From positions 1-7,035 of the forward strand of contig JANXZD010000332.1 of assembly GCA_025355705.1 (NCBI GenBank): a DNA stretch of 7,035 nucleotides, given 5' to 3'. Numbering within the stretch: position 1 is the stretch's first letter; every line of letters starts with the position of its first letter. The notes under the pieces are model-generated. The model was not told the origin of the DNA. It saw only the letters and a program-made list of their open reading frames with translations, and ran no database searches. The stretch comes from Bacteroidota bacterium. GTDB lineage: Bacteria > Bacteroidota > Ignavibacteria > UBA10030 > UBA8401. Positions 5,848 through 7,035 of this stretch are shown in pieces. The position numbers and the translations under genes are program-made.

Positions 5848-7035
5848 TTATTTATCGTCAACAACTTCAAAGTCAGCATTTTCAACTTTCTTTCCCCCGT
5901 CAGCGTTTTCACCTGCAGAAGATTGTTGTTGCTGCTGTCCGCCTTGTTCAGCACCCGGCTGAGGACCCGCTGTCTTTGCGGCTTCATACATCTTCGTTGA
6001 AGCCTCATTCCAGATCTTGTTCAATTCGTCCATCTTTTCTTTGATACCGGAATTTGTTTTGATCGCTTCTTCAAGTGCGGTCGCTGCAGATTCGATCTTT
6101 GTTTTTGTATCGGCATCCATCTTATCACCAAGATCAGTCATTTGTTTACGCGTTGAAAAAACGAGTGAGTCAGCTTGATTCTTCAATTCGATCTCTTCTT
6201 TTTTCTTTGCATCGTCTGCTGCATGTGCTTGCGCATCTTTCTTCATTTTCTCAACTTCTTCTTTGCTCAATCCGGAGGAAGACGTGATTCGGATATTCTG
6301 TTCTTTTCCGGTCGCTTTATCCTTTGCAGAGACCGAAAGCATTCCATTCGCATCAATATCGAGCGATACTTCAATCTGTGGTACTCCGCGCGGTGCCGGC
6401 GGAATTCCATCAAGATGGAATTTTCCAAGTGAGCGGTTATCGACTGCTAACGGACGTTCACCTTGCAGAATATGGATTTCTACGGATGTTTGACTATCCG
6501 CTGCCGTACTGAATGTTTCGCTCTTTTTTGTCGGGATCGTAGTATTGGCTTCAATCAGTTTTGTTAACACTCCGCCGAGCGTTTCAATTCCAAGTGAGAG
6601 CGGTGTAACATCAAGCAACAAAACATCTGTAACATCACCGGCAAGAACACCTCCTTGAATTGCTGCTCCAATGGCAACAACTTCATCCGGGTTCACACCT
6701 TTGTGTCCTTCTTTTCCGAAGAACTTTTTTACTAATTCTTGAACTGCCGGCATACGGGTCATTCCACCGACAAGGATCACTTCATCAATTTGATCGATGT
6801 TGTATCCGGAATCTTTGATAGCTTTCTCAGTCGGAGTTAGGCAGCGTTTTAATAGATCATCGACTAGCTGTTCAAACTTTGACCGTGCTAGCGTCATCGT
6901 AAAGTGCTTTGGCCCATCCTGTGTTGCTGTGATGAACGGAAGATTGATTTCCGTTTGTATGGATGAAGATAATTCGATCTTTGCTTTTTCCGCAGCTTCA
7001 CGTAATCGTTGAAGAGCCATTGCATCTTTTAAAAG
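5848..7035 (-). CDS. dnaK: Chaperone DnaK (Hsp70), C-terminal part; 5' end outside the window
   Basis: The frame stays open to the right edge, giving 395 residues. The Met codon at 7020-7018 is internal (family pattern MALQRLREAAEKAK), not the start; about 240 N-terminal residues are missing. DnaK is the cytoplasmic ATP-driven chaperone that binds exposed hydrophobic stretches with DnaJ and GrpE and hands aggregates to ClpB. Numbering from that Met: Hsp70 signature VILVGGMTRMP (81-91); interdomain linker VLLLD (133-137); beta-sandwich substrate domain with SLGIETLGG (142-150), TIPTKKS (161-167) and LQGER (185-189); helical lid from about 250; then a flexible Gly/Gln tail with five consecutive Gln (362-366), ending in EVVDDK, a version of the acidic EEVD-like end. 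All visible parts look intact. A terminator follows directly, so dnaK does not run on into dnaJ or grpE here. Confidence 0.97.
   Translation of the reverse strand, partial: LLKDAMALQRLREAAEKAKIELSSSIQTEINLPFITATQDGPKHFTMTLARSKFEQLVDDLLKRCLTPTEKAIKDSGYNIDQIDEVILVGGMTRMPAVQELVKKFFGKEGHKGVNPDEVVAIGAAIQGGVLAGDVTDVLLLDVTPLSLGIETLGGVLTKLIEANTTIPTKKSETFSTAADSQTSVEIHILQGERPLAVDNRSLGKFHLDGIPPAPRGVPQIEVSLDIDANGMLSVSAKDKATGKEQNIRITSSSGLSKEEVEKMKKDAQAHAADDAKKKEEIELKNQADSLVFSTRKQMTDLGDKMDADTKTKIESAATALEEAIKTNSGIKEKMDELNKIWNEASTKMYEAAKTAGPQPGAEQGGQQQQQSSAGENADGGKKVENADFEVVDDK

Overview
The window (7,035 bases, moderately AT-rich) holds five genes, all on the minus strand. Read in the direction of transcription (right to left) they are: the C-terminal part of dnaK (cut by the right edge), a serA-type D-3-phosphoglycerate dehydrogenase, a 71-residue single-span membrane protein, a secreted trypsin-fold protein whose catalytic residues look lost, and a complete clpB. 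The last 490 bases at the left edge have no convincing gene.

The organism is a bacterium. The second Walker A of ClpB (GTTGVGKT rather than GPTGVGKT), the E. coli-like SerA with one ACT domain, and 8-9-nt periodic hairpin repeats beside stop codons suggest the Bacteroidetes/Chlorobi/Ignavibacteria side of the tree. That is inference from remembered family features; no search was run.

Layout. dnaK ends at 5848 and is followed by a good rho-independent terminator (about 5787-5810), so serA (5653-4454) probably starts a new transcription unit; a weak promoter candidate and a clear Shine-Dalgarno site lie upstream of it. An imperfect hairpin repeat (4383-4443) separates serA from the small membrane protein (4367-4152). 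That gene is followed after 33 bases by the trypsin-fold gene (4118-3246). Both have GGAAG ribosome sites, and together they look like a two-gene unit, perhaps read through from serA. A 112-base gap with a degenerate repeat arm leads to clpB (3133-494). A second full copy of the hairpin repeat (426-482) sits just past the clpB stop.

How the genes relate. DnaK and ClpB are partners in rescuing aggregated proteins, but serA and the two envelope genes lie between them and no CIRCE-type operator was seen. serA feeds serine biosynthesis. The membrane protein and the secreted pseudo-protease are the least understood genes. The most interesting signals are the loss of the catalytic His and Ser in the trypsin-fold protein, a Trp in place of the near-invariant Gly after the catalytic Arg of SerA, and a hairpin repeat family whose two full copies keep the same architecture and distance to a stop codon while their arms have changed together.
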